Origin: JAVKDP01 sp040222185
GTDB taxonomy: Bacteria; Bacteroidota; Rhodothermia; Balneolales; Balneolaceae
Direction: 5' to 3'
NCBI GenBank assembly: GCA_040222185.1
Contig: JAVKDP010000072.1
Location: 1-59,007, forward strand
Length of the DNA stretch: 59,007 bases
Position numbers and translations under genes: made by a program. Shown piece by piece: positions 27,119 to 36,553 of the stretch; the stretch's first letter is position 1, and each line of letters begins with the position of its first letter. Under the pieces are notes generated by a model. The model was given only the letters and a program-made list of their open reading frames with translations. It searched no databases and had not been told where the DNA came from.

Positions 27119-28540
27119 ATGAGAAAAGGGATGATAAATAGCAGGGAGACTATCCTCAGGTTCATAAACCACACGATAGAAGAAGTGGATGATCTCCGGT
27201 CTTTGGTAGTCCATTTCAAAGAGAAAGATGTCATATTCCGACAAGGTGAAAAGCTTCCTTACCTGTTTTTATTGCTTAAAGGAAATGTAATTTTAAACCG
27301 TAAAAGAGACGATGGTTCTTCATTGGATATACTAAACCTTGAGCCCGGACATTTTTTAGGGCTTATCGCTCTTACCACAGGGAACCCTTCTCTAACCACT
27401 GCCATAGCACAGGAAGACGTTCGGGCATTGCAAATCAGGCAAACGGAATTTGAAACCTACCTCGCGGATCACCCCAGGCTTCGCCACCCGATTCAGCAAC
27501 TCATAATGAGTAACCTTTCGCATCGGTTTATGAACAATGTGAAACTTGAATCAGAAATGCACTCTTTGAATGAGAAACTTGAAGAAGAAGGTAAACAGTT
27601 AAAAGAAGCATACTCCAAGCTGGAAGATTCTCATCAAAAACTGGTTCACCAGGAAAAAATGGCAACACTAGGGGAATTGGTTTCCGGCTTTGCGCACGAG
27701 GTAAATAATCCTGCAGCAGCTCTGCTTCGTTCAGCTGAGTCACTAATACGAAATTTCCGGAACCTTCCTGATAATGACCCCACGGCATTGATTTTTAACT
27801 TTGGGCTTACTTCCGACCCTCTCAGCAGTAACCAGGTAAGAAAACGCATGTTGGTGGTACAAAAAGAGTTCCCCTGGATTGCTGAACGATCTCAAGTCCG
27901 TAAATTGGCTCAAATGCCGGATGAGGCTTATCAGATTATTCATAAGGCTAGAAAAAAGATTCCGGTTGAACAGCTTATACAGCAGTACGAAGCCGGAAAG
28001 TTTATCCACAACATACAAGCTGCAAGTACCAGAATTGCAAACCTTGTAAAGAGTTTGAAGAGCTATAGCAGGCAGGATAAAAACGAAGCAGAGTTAATTG
28101 ACGTACGAGATGGAATCAAAGACACGATACTTGTACTCAGCAACCGTCTTAAATACCTGGATTTGAAATTAGAACTCAATGAGATTCCGCTTACATGTGG
28201 TAAACTTGGCGAACTTAACCAGGTTTGGACAAACATTTTGGTTAATGCCTGCGATGTTTTGCCTGATGGCGGAAGGTTAAAGATACGCACTAAAGTAGAA
28301 GGAGAGTTTAAGATTATTGTTGAAATCTCGGATAACGGGCCGGGTATCCCGGTTGAAATTATTGACCGGATTTTTGAACCTAATTTTACTACCAAAAACC
28401 AGGGAGCCAAATTTGGGCTTGGACTAGGCTTGGCCATATCGAATGAGATTATCCGACAACATGGTGGATTTATAAAGGCTTCAAATAAAAAGGAGGGAGG
28501 AGCAAAGTTCCAGATACTATTACCAGTTAAAGAGTGTTAA
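27119..28540 (+). CDS. histidine kinase with N-terminal cyclic-nucleotide-binding domain
   Basis: A 473-residue soluble kinase. Residues 20-140 form a cNMP-binding (Crp-like) beta-roll with FRQGEKLPYLFLLLKG and LEPGHFLGLIAL. A coiled coil (about 145-180) leads to the H-box GFAHEVNNP (His193). The following helix is separated by an insert of about 100 residues from the second dimerisation helix (STRIANLVKSLKSYSR). The ATPase core has N-box WTNILVNACDVL, ISDNGPGIP and GLGLGLAISNEI. There is no membrane segment. It probably phosphorylates the preceding response regulator and may respond to an intracellular nucleotide, although the phosphate-cassette arginine is not obvious. Confidence 0.92.
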   Translation: MRKGMINSRETILRFINHTIEEVDDLRSLVVHFKEKDVIFRQGEKLPYLFLLLKGNVILNRKRDDGSSLDILNLEPGHFLGLIALTTGNPSLTTAIAQEDVRALQIRQTEFETYLADHPRLRHPIQQLIMSNLSHRFMNNVKLESEMHSLNEKLEEEGKQLKEAYSKLEDSHQKLVHQEKMATLGELVSGFAHEVNNPAAALLRSAESLIRNFRNLPDNDPTALIFNFGLTSDPLSSNQVRKRMLVVQKEFPWIAERSQVRKLAQMPDEAYQIIHKARKKIPVEQLIQQYEAGKFIHNIQAASTRIANLVKSLKSYSRQDKNEAELIDVRDGIKDTILVLSNRLKYLDLKLELNEIPLTCGKLGELNQVWTNILVNACDVLPDGGRLKIRTKVEGEFKIIVEISDNGPGIPVEIIDRIFEPNFTTKNQGAKFGLGLGLAISNEIIRQHGGFIKASNKKEGGAKFQILLPVKEC

Positions 28541-28569
28541 GTTTTAACTGATAAAAAGATCTTTATGAC

Positions 28570-29133
28570 ATGAAAAGAGCTCTGCTACTCATATCCTTCC
28601 TAATCATCTCCTTCTCAGGCAACGCCCAAACCTCCATTGGTTTTGAAACCCAGATATATCCGGCTGGAGCAATTACAGGATTGCGATTTGACCTTGGTAT
28701 TACTTCCAATCTAAATATTACTTCAAGGGTAGCTTATAACGTTACAGATCGAAAAGATTGGGGTGAGCATGAAAGTGAAGAAGGGGAAGGGCCCGGTTTT
28801 AGCTTAGGTTTCGAGAGAACTGATTTCCTTGTTGTCAAAAACCTTTCATTAACTGTCAGAAGTGATTTTTGGTTTCTGGAAATCGATTGGACCGACCGGC
28901 CAACTGGCCCGGCACTTTGTGGTGCTTTACCATGTCCTAACAGAGTTGGCTCAACTGACATTACGGTGTTTCAACCTACTATTGGTTTGGCTTACTCTAT
29001 GCCACTTTCTGATAAGATCTTTGTGAAGCCAACTCTTTCCTTTGGCTATGAAATCAATGTGAAAACCGAGGGAGAATCTGTTGGAGAAGGCGCTATTTTG
29101 CTTGGTGGCTTTCATTTTGGTTTCAGGCTATAA
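28570..29133 (+). CDS. outer-membrane beta-barrel protein, function unknown
   Basis: A 187-residue secreted protein with a signal peptide (ending GNAQ) and a small eight-strand-like barrel pattern ending FGFRL. Two cysteines in CGALPC, in a loop, could form a disulfide. The amino-acid pattern resembles small Bacteroidota outer-membrane beta-barrels. It lies 29 bases after the kinase gene on the same strand and may be the last gene of the porin/symporter/signalling unit. No specific function is visible. Confidence 0.75.
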   Translation: MKRALLLISFLIISFSGNAQTSIGFETQIYPAGAITGLRFDLGITSNLNITSRVAYNVTDRKDWGEHESEEGEGPGFSLGFERTDFLVVKNLSLTVRSDFWFLEIDWTDRPTGPALCGALPCPNRVGSTDITVFQPTIGLAYSMPLSDKIFVKPTLSFGYEINVKTEGESVGEGAILLGGFHFGFRL

Positions 29134-29330
29134 CTCGCATATCAATCCGGCGCTCTAAGAGTAGTCATTGGATAAGTTTCCCACTCTTTCACACACTCTT
29201 CATATTTTTTTATAAGGTTTAGCTAAGTGGATCAGGAATCGATCCCTTATGAATTAGTTTCTGTATTCGCTTCAGCCCGGTTTTGTTTTTTGCTGCCCTG
29301 TAAATCGTAATTAAACCAAAGGTGAGTGCC

Positions 29331-30137
29331 ATGAAAACTTTTATAAGCCATATTCCCACCTCACTGATAGCATTAGTATTTATCATTTCTACTTCTTGCG
29401 GAACTAGTAACCCCGACCCTGTAGAGCTCGATCTTGATCTAATTTCCAGCACAACTGTTAATGGATATACAGTGAAGCTATTATCTTATAACACTCTCGA
29501 ACAAGGTGCAAATGAGCTATACTGGCAAATTGAAAAAGACCATTCACCTGTTGACATCAGTTCATTTGTAATAGTCCCTATGATGACTTCTGAAACGATA
29601 CAACAATCCACCCCTTATAGTAACCCTATTGAGTTCAAAGAAAACAAGGCATATCATTTTTGCTCCGTTGTTTTCACAGCTCCTACTAATGAATCAAATT
29701 CCTGGGTTATTGACTTTGAAATAACTACTAAGAATCAAGAAACCATTAGTAGCTCTTTAAGTGTTGAAGTTGCTCCATCATGGAAGGTTAAGTCGATACA
29801 AGCAAAGGATAACGATACCTATTTCATAATCTGGGATAAGCCAAAAACACCTGTTCTCGGAGTTCACTATTTAGATCTTTTAGTCCACAAAAAAGAGAGC
29901 TCACTATCCTATCCGATGGTTAGTAACGGGAATATCGAGATTTATCCATATAGGAATTTAGGATCAGGAAACATCCATAGCACAAATTTCGCTGATCCGG
30001 TTTCCAAAGGAATGGGGAGATATAAAGGCTATATCAACTATGATATAACAGGTCAATGGATTACATCTGTTAAACTTACTGCAGCCAATGACACTTTATC
30101 TAGTGTGTACTTCACATACAAAGTTAACTCACAATGA
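29331..30137 (+). CDS. lipoprotein with two FixH/YtkA-like beta domains
   Basis: A 268-residue lipoprotein (TSC lipobox near residue 21). I place the start at the ATG at 29331, with GGTGAG upstream; a GTG at 29322 would add three residues. The mature protein has two similar Ig-like halves (about residues 60-140 and 160-265), each with a run of hydrophobic strands and a YxGxxxFxxxxxxxW-type ending (for example FTAPTNESNSWVIDFEIT and YINYDITGQWITSVKL). That pattern recalls FixH/YtkA-like domains found near copper genes in Bacteroidota, but the match is weak. It stands alone between the barrel gene and recQ. Confidence 0.6.
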   Translation: MKTFISHIPTSLIALVFIISTSCGTSNPDPVELDLDLISSTTVNGYTVKLLSYNTLEQGANELYWQIEKDHSPVDISSFVIVPMMTSETIQQSTPYSNPIEFKENKAYHFCSVVFTAPTNESNSWVIDFEITTKNQETISSSLSVEVAPSWKVKSIQAKDNDTYFIIWDKPKTPVLGVHYLDLLVHKKESSLSYPMVSNGNIEIYPYRNLGSGNIHSTNFADPVSKGMGRYKGYINYDITGQWITSVKLTAANDTLSSVYFTYKVNSQ

Positions 30138-30165
30138 TGAAATGATTCGAAAAGGCGAATTAAGC

Positions 30166-32337
30166 TTATTTATTCTGAGCCAGATAAAACAGCTGCATAA
30201 TGCGCAGCTCATCATAACCGATTTGCTTATTTAGCTCGTCATAAACCGGGCGAAGCATCAGCGGGCCTTTTTTCTTAAATGCTGCCAATACCTGCTCTCT
30301 TTGACGATCAGATAGATTTGAAGCCTGCAATAATCCATCGAGCCTCAGGTCATTCTCTCCATCAATGTACTTTTTCAAGTGGGTAAGAATAGTTACTTCT
30401 TTAACACCATGCTCTTCAGCAAGTAAGGCTATGGATTGTCCGTCGTTAAAAGCTTCTCCGACAATTTCGAACTTCTCAGTAGCAGTAGATTTCTTCACTC
30501 TTTGTTGAAGTGATTTCTGGCGGGGCTGAATATTATTCGCATCCGAAAAGGTTTTGATTACCCCTATAAATGAGTCTCCGAATTTTTCCCGTTTCACAGA
30601 TCCAACCCCATATAATGATTCCAGGCTCTCTTTTGTTCGTGGGAAATAATAGGACATTTCGATAAGAGTAGTGTCTGGGAAAATGGCATATGGTGGTACA
30701 TCGTGATCGTCTGCCAGTTCTTTTCTTTTCACTCTTAGTAATTCAAAAAGCTCCACATTGTAATCGTTTTCAATCTCACTTGAAGTTCTTACCACCTGCT
30801 CATCGCCAACCATTGTGCTGGTTCTGTCGAGTGTTCCAAATACATTTTCGGAGCCATCAAGAACATTATGCCCTCTCGTCTCCATCTGCAAGCTACCAAA
30901 CTCACCTTTGCTTATATAATCATGCCTGATAAGTAGCCTGGATAATTGAATCCATTGATCTTTAGACCACTCATTCCCTATTCCATAGGTAGAGAGCTTT
31001 TCATGCTCATTCTCCAATACTTTTTGTGCTTTTGAGCCCCGAAGAATATCAACTATATGATTCGCTCCGAATTTTTCTTCGCTCCTGATCATACATGAAA
31101 GAAATTTTTGAGCCTGAACAGTCAAGTCTTCGACATCGGCATCTACAGATAAACAGTTATCACAAATACCACATTCTTCTTTAGGATATTCTTCCCCAAA
31201 ATAACGCATGAGTGGTTTTCTGCGACAATCAGTTGATTCCAGGTATCGTATTAATTCTTTAAGGTGGCCTTCGGCTACTTCCTTTTCATTACCATCTTTC
31301 TGATTGATGAAATACCTGATTTTTTGAGTATCTGCATAGCCAAATAACAAGATACAATCAGATCGCAGGCTATCACGTCCTGCTCTACCAATTTGTTGAT
31401 AGTAAGACTCGATATTTTGTGGCATGTCATAATGAACCACATAGCGCACATTGGGCTTATTGATACCCATACCAAAAGCGATCGTTGCAACTATGATTCT
31501 GACATCGTCCCTGATAAATGCTCTTTGATTGATAGCCCGGTCTCTTGAACTTAACCCGGCGTGATATGGTTTTACGGAGTATCCTTCTTCTTCTAAAAGG
31601 TAGGCAAGTTCATCAACCTGCCTCCTCGAAAAACAATAGATAATCCCAGACTGGCTCTTCCGGGTGAACAAAAAGTCCAATAACTGGTTCTCAGGATCTT
31701 TTTTATCCGCAATCTTCAGGAAAAGGTTTGGACGATCGAAGCTTGAGATAAATGCTTCTGAATCCTTGAGGTTCAGGCTATTTTTTATATCCTCTTGTAC
31801 TCTTGGGGTAGCCGTAGCTGTTAATGCAATACATACTGCATCAGGAAAATCCTGCCTCACTTGTGCCATTTGGCGGTATTCTGGCCTGAAATCATGCCCC
31901 CACTCTGAAATACAGTGAGCCTCATCAATCGTAAAGCAATCAATACGATGTGCTTTTAGCATTTCCCTGGTTTTGTCCATCATCAGGGTTTCAGGTGCCA
32001 GGTAGAGTAGCTTGACTTCACCCGAGTTAATCCTCTTTACATTATACTCGTACTCTTCAGGCCGGAGAGAACTGTTGAGGTATACTGCCGGGATATCATA
32101 CTCCCGAAGCTGTTCTACCTGGTCTTTCATCAACGAGATCAGCGGAGAAATTACAATCGTCATCCCATCAAAAATCATTGCCGGAATCTGGTAAACGATT
32201 GATTTCCCCCCACCCGTGGGCATTATTACTAATGCGTCTTTTTTGTCAAGGATTTGAGAAATAGCTGCCTCTTGTTGAAGCCGAAACTCATCGTAACCGA
32301 AAGTTTCCTTTAAAATAGTTTTTGCCTGGTTGATCAT
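30166..32337 (-). CDS. recQ: ATP-dependent DNA helicase RecQ
   Basis: A 723-residue RecQ helicase with motif I MPTGGGKS (Walker A), DEAH in TIDEAHCISEWGHDFR, and motif VI IQQIGRAGRD. The zinc-binding domain has four cysteines (one in DCRRK, the others in EECGICDNC), followed by a winged helix (about 405-510) and an HRDC domain (about 515-590). The last 110 residues hold a helix-turn-helix-like (HTH_40) segment. It unwinds branched DNA and supports recombination repair. The length is usual for the family. It begins 88 bases past the carB stop on the same strand. Confidence 0.97.
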   Translation of the reverse strand: MINQAKTILKETFGYDEFRLQQEAAISQILDKKDALVIMPTGGGKSIVYQIPAMIFDGMTIVISPLISLMKDQVEQLREYDIPAVYLNSSLRPEEYEYNVKRINSGEVKLLYLAPETLMMDKTREMLKAHRIDCFTIDEAHCISEWGHDFRPEYRQMAQVRQDFPDAVCIALTATATPRVQEDIKNSLNLKDSEAFISSFDRPNLFLKIADKKDPENQLLDFLFTRKSQSGIIYCFSRRQVDELAYLLEEEGYSVKPYHAGLSSRDRAINQRAFIRDDVRIIVATIAFGMGINKPNVRYVVHYDMPQNIESYYQQIGRAGRDSLRSDCILLFGYADTQKIRYFINQKDGNEKEVAEGHLKELIRYLESTDCRRKPLMRYFGEEYPKEECGICDNCLSVDADVEDLTVQAQKFLSCMIRSEEKFGANHIVDILRGSKAQKVLENEHEKLSTYGIGNEWSKDQWIQLSRLLIRHDYISKGEFGSLQMETRGHNVLDGSENVFGTLDRTSTMVGDEQVVRTSSEIENDYNVELFELLRVKRKELADDHDVPPYAIFPDTTLIEMSYYFPRTKESLESLYGVGSVKREKFGDSFIGVIKTFSDANNIQPRQKSLQQRVKKSTATEKFEIVGEAFNDGQSIALLAEEHGVKEVTILTHLKKYIDGENDLRLDGLLQASNLSDRQREQVLAAFKKKGPLMLRPVYDELNKQIGYDELRIMQLFYLAQNK

Positions 32338-32425
32338 GCAGTTTTTTGATCTTAAAAATCTAGCCTGTGTATTAGATTTAAAATACCTAACTATTTATAA
32401 AAAGGAGAGTTCTTTATTCTATGAA

Positions 32426-35254
32426 TTATTTACTCAAATAAAGGCTTTTAAACTCAAACGGCTTTCTGAAATGCTCATCCTGGAAATCCTTGGCAAAGTA
32501 GATACTTTCACCCGTTGATTTCATTTCCGGGCCCAGCTCTTTCTTAACTCCCGGGAATTTATCGAATGGGAACACCGGCTCCTTAATAGCCCAACAATCC
32601 AGTTTAGATACTAGGTCAAACTCTTTGAGCTTTGCTCCAAGCATCACTTTAGTTCCAATAGCAGCTTCCGGCACCTGGTTAGCTTTTGCTAAAAACGGAA
32701 CTGTTCTTGTGGTTCTTGGATTGGCTTCAAGTACGTATACATTCTCATCCTTTACAGCATATTGAACATTAAGGAAACCTTGAATCTCCATTGCTTCTGC
32801 AATCTTTTCCTGGTACTTCGCTATTGTATCCTGAACTTCCTGGCTTAGAGAATATGGAGGAAGAACTGCTGTTGAGTCACCGGAATGAACTCCGGCCGGC
32901 TCAATATGCTGCATCATCCCGGAGATGTGAAGCTGATCTCCATCATAAACAGAATCCACATCCACCTCTACTGCATGTTCCAAATACCTGTCGATCAGGA
33001 ATGCATTTTCAGGGTGAGATTTCAGAATATTCGCTACATATCTGCGAAGTTCTTCTTCCTTAACTGCGATACGCATTCCCTGGCCACCCAGAACGTAACT
33101 AGGGCGTATTAGAACCGGGTATCCAATTCTTTCTGCTATCTCAAGTGCTCCCTCAACTCCAGTAGCAGTACCATACTCAGGAAATGGGATTTCAAGACGG
33201 GTTAGCAGGTCAGAAAACTCTCCGCGATCTTCTGCGAAATCAATCATTTCAAATGCTGTTCCAAAAATCTTGATTCCTGCTTTAACCAGCTTCTTTCCAA
33301 GTTTAAGGGCTGTTTGACCACCTACCTGGATAATTACTCCTTCCGGCTTCTCATAATCTATGATATCCATTACTCGTTCCCAATACACTGGTTCGAAGTA
33401 GAGTTTATCAGCAAAGTCAAAATCAGTAGAAACTGTTTCCGGGTTACAGTTAATCATGATCGCTTCATAGCCCATATCCTTTGCCGCTAGCACAGCATGA
33501 ACACATGAATAATCGAACTCTATTCCCTGGCCGATTCGGTTCGGTCCACTTCCCAAAATCACCACTTTTTTGCGATCGGTTACCACGCTCTCGTTCTCTC
33601 CCTCGTAGGAAGAATAGTAATAAGGTGTTTGGGCCGGAAACTCTGCAGCACAGGTATCAACCAGTTTGAATGTAGGTTTTAAGTCCAGTTCCATTCTTTT
33701 TTCGCGAACCTGGTCTTCTGTTACTTCAGTCCCGCTCTTGCTCAATAGCCAGGCCAGCTGCGCATCCGAAAACCCTGCTTGCTTCATCTCGAACAAGTCG
33801 TCTTTTGTGATTTCTTCGAGTGTTGAACCTTCTGTTCTATTCTCTAATGAAACCATATAACGAATCTGCTGAAGAAACCACGGATCAACTTTTGTGATGT
33901 CTGCTATTTCTTCTACCGACGTACCAAGTTTAAATGCATTCCTGATCTGTAGTGAACGATCCCAATATGGTTTCATCAGGCGTTCGCTCACTTCTTTCCG
34001 GTTAATTTCTTCGTAGCCATCAGCACCTAAACCGTCACGGCCTACTTCCATACTTTGCCACGCCTTATTAAGCGCTTCGGGGAAATTTCGCCCGATACTC
34101 ATTACTTCTCCAACAGCCTTCATCTGGGTTGAAAGCTCTTCATCTACACCAGGGAATTTGTCAAAGTTAAAGCGGGGAATTTTACATACTACGTAATCGA
34201 TCGAAGGCTCAAAACACGCGGATGTATTTCCTGTGATCTGATTTTTCAGCTCATCAAGGTTATAGCCTACTGCTAATTTGGTAGCTACTTTTGCAATCGG
34301 GTACCCTGTAGCCTTGGATGCCAGCGCTGAAGAACGGCTAACTCGCGGGTTAATCTCAATTGCTACAAAGCGATCGCTTCCTGGCTCCATCGCAAACTGA
34401 ACATTACATCCGCCAGCAAAGGTTCCTATCGATCGCATCATCTTGATGGCAGCATTTCTAAGGATCTGGAGTTGCTTATCTGTCAACGTTTGAGTTGGCG
34501 CAACGGTTATGGAATCTCCGGTATGTACTCCCATCGGATCCATATTCTCAATCGAACAGATGATTACCACATTATCATTGGCATCTCGAAGTAACTCTAA
34601 CTCATATTCTTTCCAGCCAAAAATACATTCCTCGATTAATACCGAGTGAACAGGGCTCATTTCCAGTCCACGAAGTACCATTCTGTCGAAATCTTCTTCT
34701 TCCCAAACGATTCCACCACCTGCTCCACCCATCGTGAACGAAGGACGGATAACAATCGGCAATCCACCCAATTCTTCTTTTATTTCCTTTGCATCAAGTA
34801 GAGATTCGGCCTGCCTGCTTCTGCACTGTTCAATACCAATTTCTTCCATCTTGTCACGGAAAAGCTGACGATCTTCTGTTAACTCAACCGCAGCGATATC
34901 TACCCCAATAATCTTGATTCCTTTTTCTTCCCAGAAACCCATTTTCTCAAGATCCCGGCAAAGGTTTAAACCGGTTTGGCCACCCATTGTAGGAAGTACA
35001 GCATCTGGTTTTTCTTTTTCAACGATTTCCCGGATAGAGTCGGTTGTCATAGGCAGCATATAAATGGCATCTGCCATAATCGGGTCAGTCATTATAGTTG
35101 CAGGGTTTGAATTGATAAGGACAATTTCATAACCCTCTTCTTGTAATGATCTGCATGCTTGTGATCCTGAATAATCAAATTCACAGGCCTGCCCAATTAC
35201 AATAGGTCCTGATCCGATAATGAGAATTTTGTGTATGTCGTCGCGTCTTGGCAT
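32426..35254 (-). CDS. carB: carbamoyl-phosphate synthase large subunit without the MGS domain
   Basis: A 942-residue CarB with two homologous ATP-grasp halves. The first opens GSGPIVIGQACEFDYSG, and the second copy has GSGPNRIGQGIEFDYS near residue 570. RPSFTMGGAGG and RPSYVLGGQGM are the two ATP-grasp glycine-rich loops. The protein stops shortly after GPEMKSTGES, where the E. coli enzyme (about 1073 residues) continues with a methylglyoxal-synthase-like allosteric domain that binds UMP, IMP and ornithine. Such short CarB proteins occur in Bacteroidota. It makes carbamoyl phosphate with CarA for pyrimidine and arginine synthesis. It follows carA by 50 bases. Confidence 0.97.
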   Translation of the reverse strand: MPRRDDIHKILIIGSGPIVIGQACEFDYSGSQACRSLQEEGYEIVLINSNPATIMTDPIMADAIYMLPMTTDSIREIVEKEKPDAVLPTMGGQTGLNLCRDLEKMGFWEEKGIKIIGVDIAAVELTEDRQLFRDKMEEIGIEQCRSRQAESLLDAKEIKEELGGLPIVIRPSFTMGGAGGGIVWEEEDFDRMVLRGLEMSPVHSVLIEECIFGWKEYELELLRDANDNVVIICSIENMDPMGVHTGDSITVAPTQTLTDKQLQILRNAAIKMMRSIGTFAGGCNVQFAMEPGSDRFVAIEINPRVSRSSALASKATGYPIAKVATKLAVGYNLDELKNQITGNTSACFEPSIDYVVCKIPRFNFDKFPGVDEELSTQMKAVGEVMSIGRNFPEALNKAWQSMEVGRDGLGADGYEEINRKEVSERLMKPYWDRSLQIRNAFKLGTSVEEIADITKVDPWFLQQIRYMVSLENRTEGSTLEEITKDDLFEMKQAGFSDAQLAWLLSKSGTEVTEDQVREKRMELDLKPTFKLVDTCAAEFPAQTPYYYSSYEGENESVVTDRKKVVILGSGPNRIGQGIEFDYSCVHAVLAAKDMGYEAIMINCNPETVSTDFDFADKLYFEPVYWERVMDIIDYEKPEGVIIQVGGQTALKLGKKLVKAGIKIFGTAFEMIDFAEDRGEFSDLLTRLEIPFPEYGTATGVEGALEIAERIGYPVLIRPSYVLGGQGMRIAVKEEELRRYVANILKSHPENAFLIDRYLEHAVEVDVDSVYDGDQLHISGMMQHIEPAGVHSGDSTAVLPPYSLSQEVQDTIAKYQEKIAEAMEIQGFLNVQYAVKDENVYVLEANPRTTRTVPFLAKANQVPEAAIGTKVMLGAKLKEFDLVSKLDCWAIKEPVFPFDKFPGVKKELGPEMKSTGESIYFAKDFQDEHFRKPFEFKSLYLSK

Positions 35255-35304
35255 TTATTTGGTATTTCTAAGTCGGTTCTTGATGGGTGAGTGTGTTTTC
35301 TGAA

Positions 35305-36414
35305 TTATTTCTGCTCTTTCATAAGATCAATGAACTGATCAAACAGATAAGCTGAATCATGTGGCCCGGGTGAAGCTTCTGGATGATACTGTACTGAAAA
35401 GCCAGGGAAGTTCTTAAACCTCAGGCCCTCCACTGTATTATCGTTCAGGTTTATATGTGTAATCTCAGCTACTTCCGAGGTAACACTATCCTCAGTTACA
35501 GCAAACCCATGATTCTGGGTTGAAATCTCAACCAGGCCATTCTCAAGGTTTTTTACCGGGTGATTTGCTCCTCGGTGCCCTACGAACATCTTGCCCACTT
35601 CAATCCCTTCACTCATCGCCATTAGCTGATGCCCAAGGCAAATTCCGAATAAAGGCTTTCCTGTTGATTTAGCATAATTAACTACATCAAGAGCATACTC
35701 GGCTGTCGGATTTGGATCTCCGGGGCCATTCGAAAAGAAGAAGCCGTCAGCATCCCAGGCCTGAACTTCTTCCAATGTAGCCTGCGCCGGGAATACTCTA
35801 AGCGAACAACCTCTGGCAACCAGGCTATTAATGATGTTTTGCTTGATTCCATAATCAAATGCAGCCACCCTGAATTCTGAATCTCCTTCTGCATGGTATG
35901 TCTGGGCTTCTTTCCTGGTAACCTTCGAAGCTAGTTCCAGGCCTTCCATATCGTCCCAGTCTTTTGCCATTTGCACTAGTTTGTCTTCATCCAGTTCAGT
36001 GGAAGAAATCACAGCATTCATCACTCCTTTTTCCCTGATATGGCGAACCAGCGCCCGGGTATCTATTCCGGAAATACCTACAATTTCATTATTCTCTAAA
36101 TATTCATGAAGACTGCTATCTGCCATTGGGTTACTAAATTCCCATGAGAAAGCCCTTACTATAATACCCGCTACCATAACTTTGCGATGTTCGTCATCAC
36201 GAGCCATGGTGCCGTAATTTCCAATATGTGGATAGGTCATCATCATAAGTTGACCATAATAACTGGGATCTGTAAAAATCTCCTGGTATCCAGTCATACT
36301 GGTATTAAAACATAATTCGCCACCGGTTATGCCTTCGTGGCCTACAGCCCAGCCGTGCGCTACCGTTCCATCACTTAATGCAATGATGGCTTTTTTTCTT
36401 GGTTGAAGAGACAT
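35305..36414 (-). CDS. carA: carbamoyl-phosphate synthase small subunit
   Basis: A 369-residue CarA. Its C-terminal class I glutamine amidotransferase has the nucleophile Cys in GICLGHQL and the His-Glu of VQYHPEASPGPHDS; FFSNGPGDP is the GPGD box. The N-terminal half holds the CPSase small-chain domain (residues 5-140) with MTGYQEIFTDPSY. It supplies ammonia from glutamine to CarB. The gene starts at ATG (36414). The 365-base leader upstream holds two terminator-like hairpins that could attenuate carAB. It is the first gene of the carA-carB unit. Confidence 0.97.
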   Translation of the reverse strand: MSLQPRKKAIIALSDGTVAHGWAVGHEGITGGELCFNTSMTGYQEIFTDPSYYGQLMMMTYPHIGNYGTMARDDEHRKVMVAGIIVRAFSWEFSNPMADSSLHEYLENNEIVGISGIDTRALVRHIREKGVMNAVISSTELDEDKLVQMAKDWDDMEGLELASKVTRKEAQTYHAEGDSEFRVAAFDYGIKQNIINSLVARGCSLRVFPAQATLEEVQAWDADGFFFSNGPGDPNPTAEYALDVVNYAKSTGKPLFGICLGHQLMAMSEGIEVGKMFVGHRGANHPVKNLENGLVEISTQNHGFAVTEDSVTSEVAEITHINLNDNTVEGLRFKNFPGFSVQYHPEASPGPHDSAYLFDQFIDLMKEQK

Positions 36415-36446
36415 GTTTAACTTTTCGTTTGTGTGAGTGGGGGATC

Positions 36447-36483
36447 AAAAAAAATCCGACTACGAATATCGCGCCGGATTTTT
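36447..36483 (-). terminator. terminator-like hairpin in the carA leader
   Basis: On the minus strand AAAAATCCG (36483-36475) pairs with CGGATTTTT (36458-36450) around a 16-base loop, and the T-run extends to 36447 (eight T). It stands about 33 bases before the carA start, the spacing expected of an attenuator, although it could simply be an end signal for the upstream gene. Confidence 0.7.
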
Positions 36484-36501
36484 GAAATAATATGATTCAA
36501 T

Positions 36502-36553
36502 AAAAAAATCATTAACTAGACATCCTTTTTTGTGGGTGGCTAATTAATGATTT
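36502..36553 (-). terminator. second terminator-like hairpin in the carA leader
   Basis: On the minus strand AAATCATTAA (36553-36544) pairs with TTAATGATTT (36515-36506) over a 28-base loop, with seven T ending at 36502. The stem is AT-rich, so weaker than the hairpin at 36447-36483. It may end the MamS-like transcript. Confidence 0.5.

Noticed and set aside
32330..32518. Small plus-strand ORF between recQ and carB ends
   Set aside because: It overlaps the 3' end of carB and the 5' end of recQ in the opposite sense and has no family resemblance or ribosome site.
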